This document shows, piece by piece, positions 63,146 to 64,000 of a stretch of 64,000 bases of DNA. Origin of the DNA: Ziziphus jujuba (Eukaryota > Streptophyta > Magnoliopsida > Rosales > Rhamnaceae); NCBI RefSeq assembly GCF_031755915.1, contig NC_083390.1, forward strand, positions 20,693,501 to 20,757,500. Direction: 5' to 3'. A model generated the notes under the pieces. The model did not search any database and was not told the origin of the DNA. It was given only the letters and a program-made list of their open reading frames with translations. The stretch's first letter is position 1. Every line of letters starts with the position of its first letter. Both the position numbers and the translations under genes were made by a program.

Positions 63146-63598
63146 TTGGAATTGGCCATAACAGATTCCCGGTGATCTCCGAGCTCTGGTATCAATTTGA
63201 TGTAGGAGCTTTCAATTAAACAAGAAAAATAAATTTACCATTCACAAACAACCAGCAAAAGGAAGCTGTTGGAAACTCAGCTTGGTCACCAAGCTATTTG
63301 TTGAAGAAGATAAAATTATCTACCCGAAAGGTGGCAAACAATTACATATATAAACCTAAAAATGAAAACGGTGCGTGCGTTTTGAACAAGTATTCTAGAA
63401 AGATCAAAATGGTGTGTTTTTTATTTGCTGGTGCTGCTGGTGTTGTTGCTGTGCTGTTGCCGAGCTGCTGTTGCCGAGCTACTGTGTTGCTGCCGAGCTG
63501 CTGCTGCCGAGCTATGTTGCTGCCGAGCTGCGGAGCTAAGTTGCTGCCAAGTTGCCGAGCTATGCCAAGCTGCCGAGCTATGTTGCTACAATTCATCA
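63146..63598 (-). mobile_element. Truncated copy of the same LTR retrotransposon (5' end only)
   Basis: 63146-63197 matches the start of the internal region (from 55253), including a diverged primer binding site. 63198-63598 is a 401-bp LTR. It is followed by ATATG (63599-63603) and the same flank as 55780 onward. It therefore arose by duplication of the already inserted element, not by a new insertion. Confidence 0.9.
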
Positions 63599-64000
63599 AT
63601 ATGTCTCCAAAACCTGCGAAAAGTTAGATTAAAAAATAGTTTACGGATCAAAATTTTGTACAACAAGTGTACAATATGTCTCAAACTTAAATTATATTAA
63701 AAATTAGTTTAAGGACCACAGTATAATAAAATATGAATTTAAAGACTAAAATGCCAAGAAAATAAATTCAAAAGCTAAACTGTAGGAACTAACATTGCCA
63801 ATTACCTTTTGTAAATACAAGAGAAAAATTCTACCCCAAGCCAAAAGCCACCTAAGAAGACATGATACATCATGATGGGAATTTGCTAAAGCTTGGTTAA
63901 ATTTATAAAATTGGTTTATTTTCAATTTCTGTTTTGCTTGCTATTTGAATATTCTATGATTCTTTAGTGTTTATTATTTTAAATCTCTTCTCCAATTGTC
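63599..64000. other. Start of a third duplicated unit (unit C)
   Basis: Nearly identical to 55780-56187 (a handful of differences seen by eye). In unit B this sequence precedes a P450 gene by about 1.35 kb. The window ends before any coding part would be reached. Confidence 0.85.

Overview
This is AT-rich nuclear DNA from a flowering plant, most likely a eudicot. Genes are split by GT-AG introns, intergenic DNA is full of (AT)n, (GA)n and poly(A/T) tracts, and every recognisable gene has a plant-type homologue. I cannot name the species from the sequence alone. Exon models below were built by hand from reading frame, splice sites and family similarity. Every multi-exon gene model listed as a CDS closes in frame.

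Layout. 114-597 (+) is the 3' end of a RING-CH (MARCH-like) E3 ligase gene. 2486-7266 (-) is an 11-exon quiescin sulfhydryl oxidase (QSOX). 10741-13752 (+) is a 10-exon MAF1, the RNA polymerase III repressor. About 16 kb of mostly non-coding DNA follows (13753-29947). It holds one small two-exon membrane-protein gene (21711-22357), a solo LTR, SINE-like and MITE-like elements and a degenerate tandem array of about 186 bp. 29948-30499 (-) is a single-exon DUF4228/PADRE protein. 35384-37011 (-) is a four-exon GDSL esterase/lipase. 39664-44906 (+) is a 13-exon TTC5-like TPR protein.

The right-hand third (about 45.0-64.0 kb) is a segmental tandem duplication carrying two CYP716-like cytochrome P450 genes (46420-49445 and 57533-61992, both +). 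A complete but coding-dead Ty3/gypsy LTR retrotransposon (50212-55779, transcribed leftwards, 5-bp target duplication ATATG) separates them. A third unit begins near 63146: it starts inside a truncated copy of the same retrotransposon and continues into the same flank found left of the second P450. A third P450 copy may therefore lie just beyond the window.

The housekeeping genes (QSOX in secretory-pathway thiol oxidation, MAF1 in Pol III control, TTC5-like scaffold, MARCH-like ligase) look unrelated in function. The P450 cluster looks like specialised, probably triterpenoid, metabolism expanding by local duplication. I did not see a clearly new biological system. The best leads are the odd I-helix of both P450s, the apparent compensation of a 4-nt deletion by a tandem splice acceptor in the first P450, the retroelement-marked duplication history, and Pol III-type sequences inside introns of the Pol III repressor MAF1.
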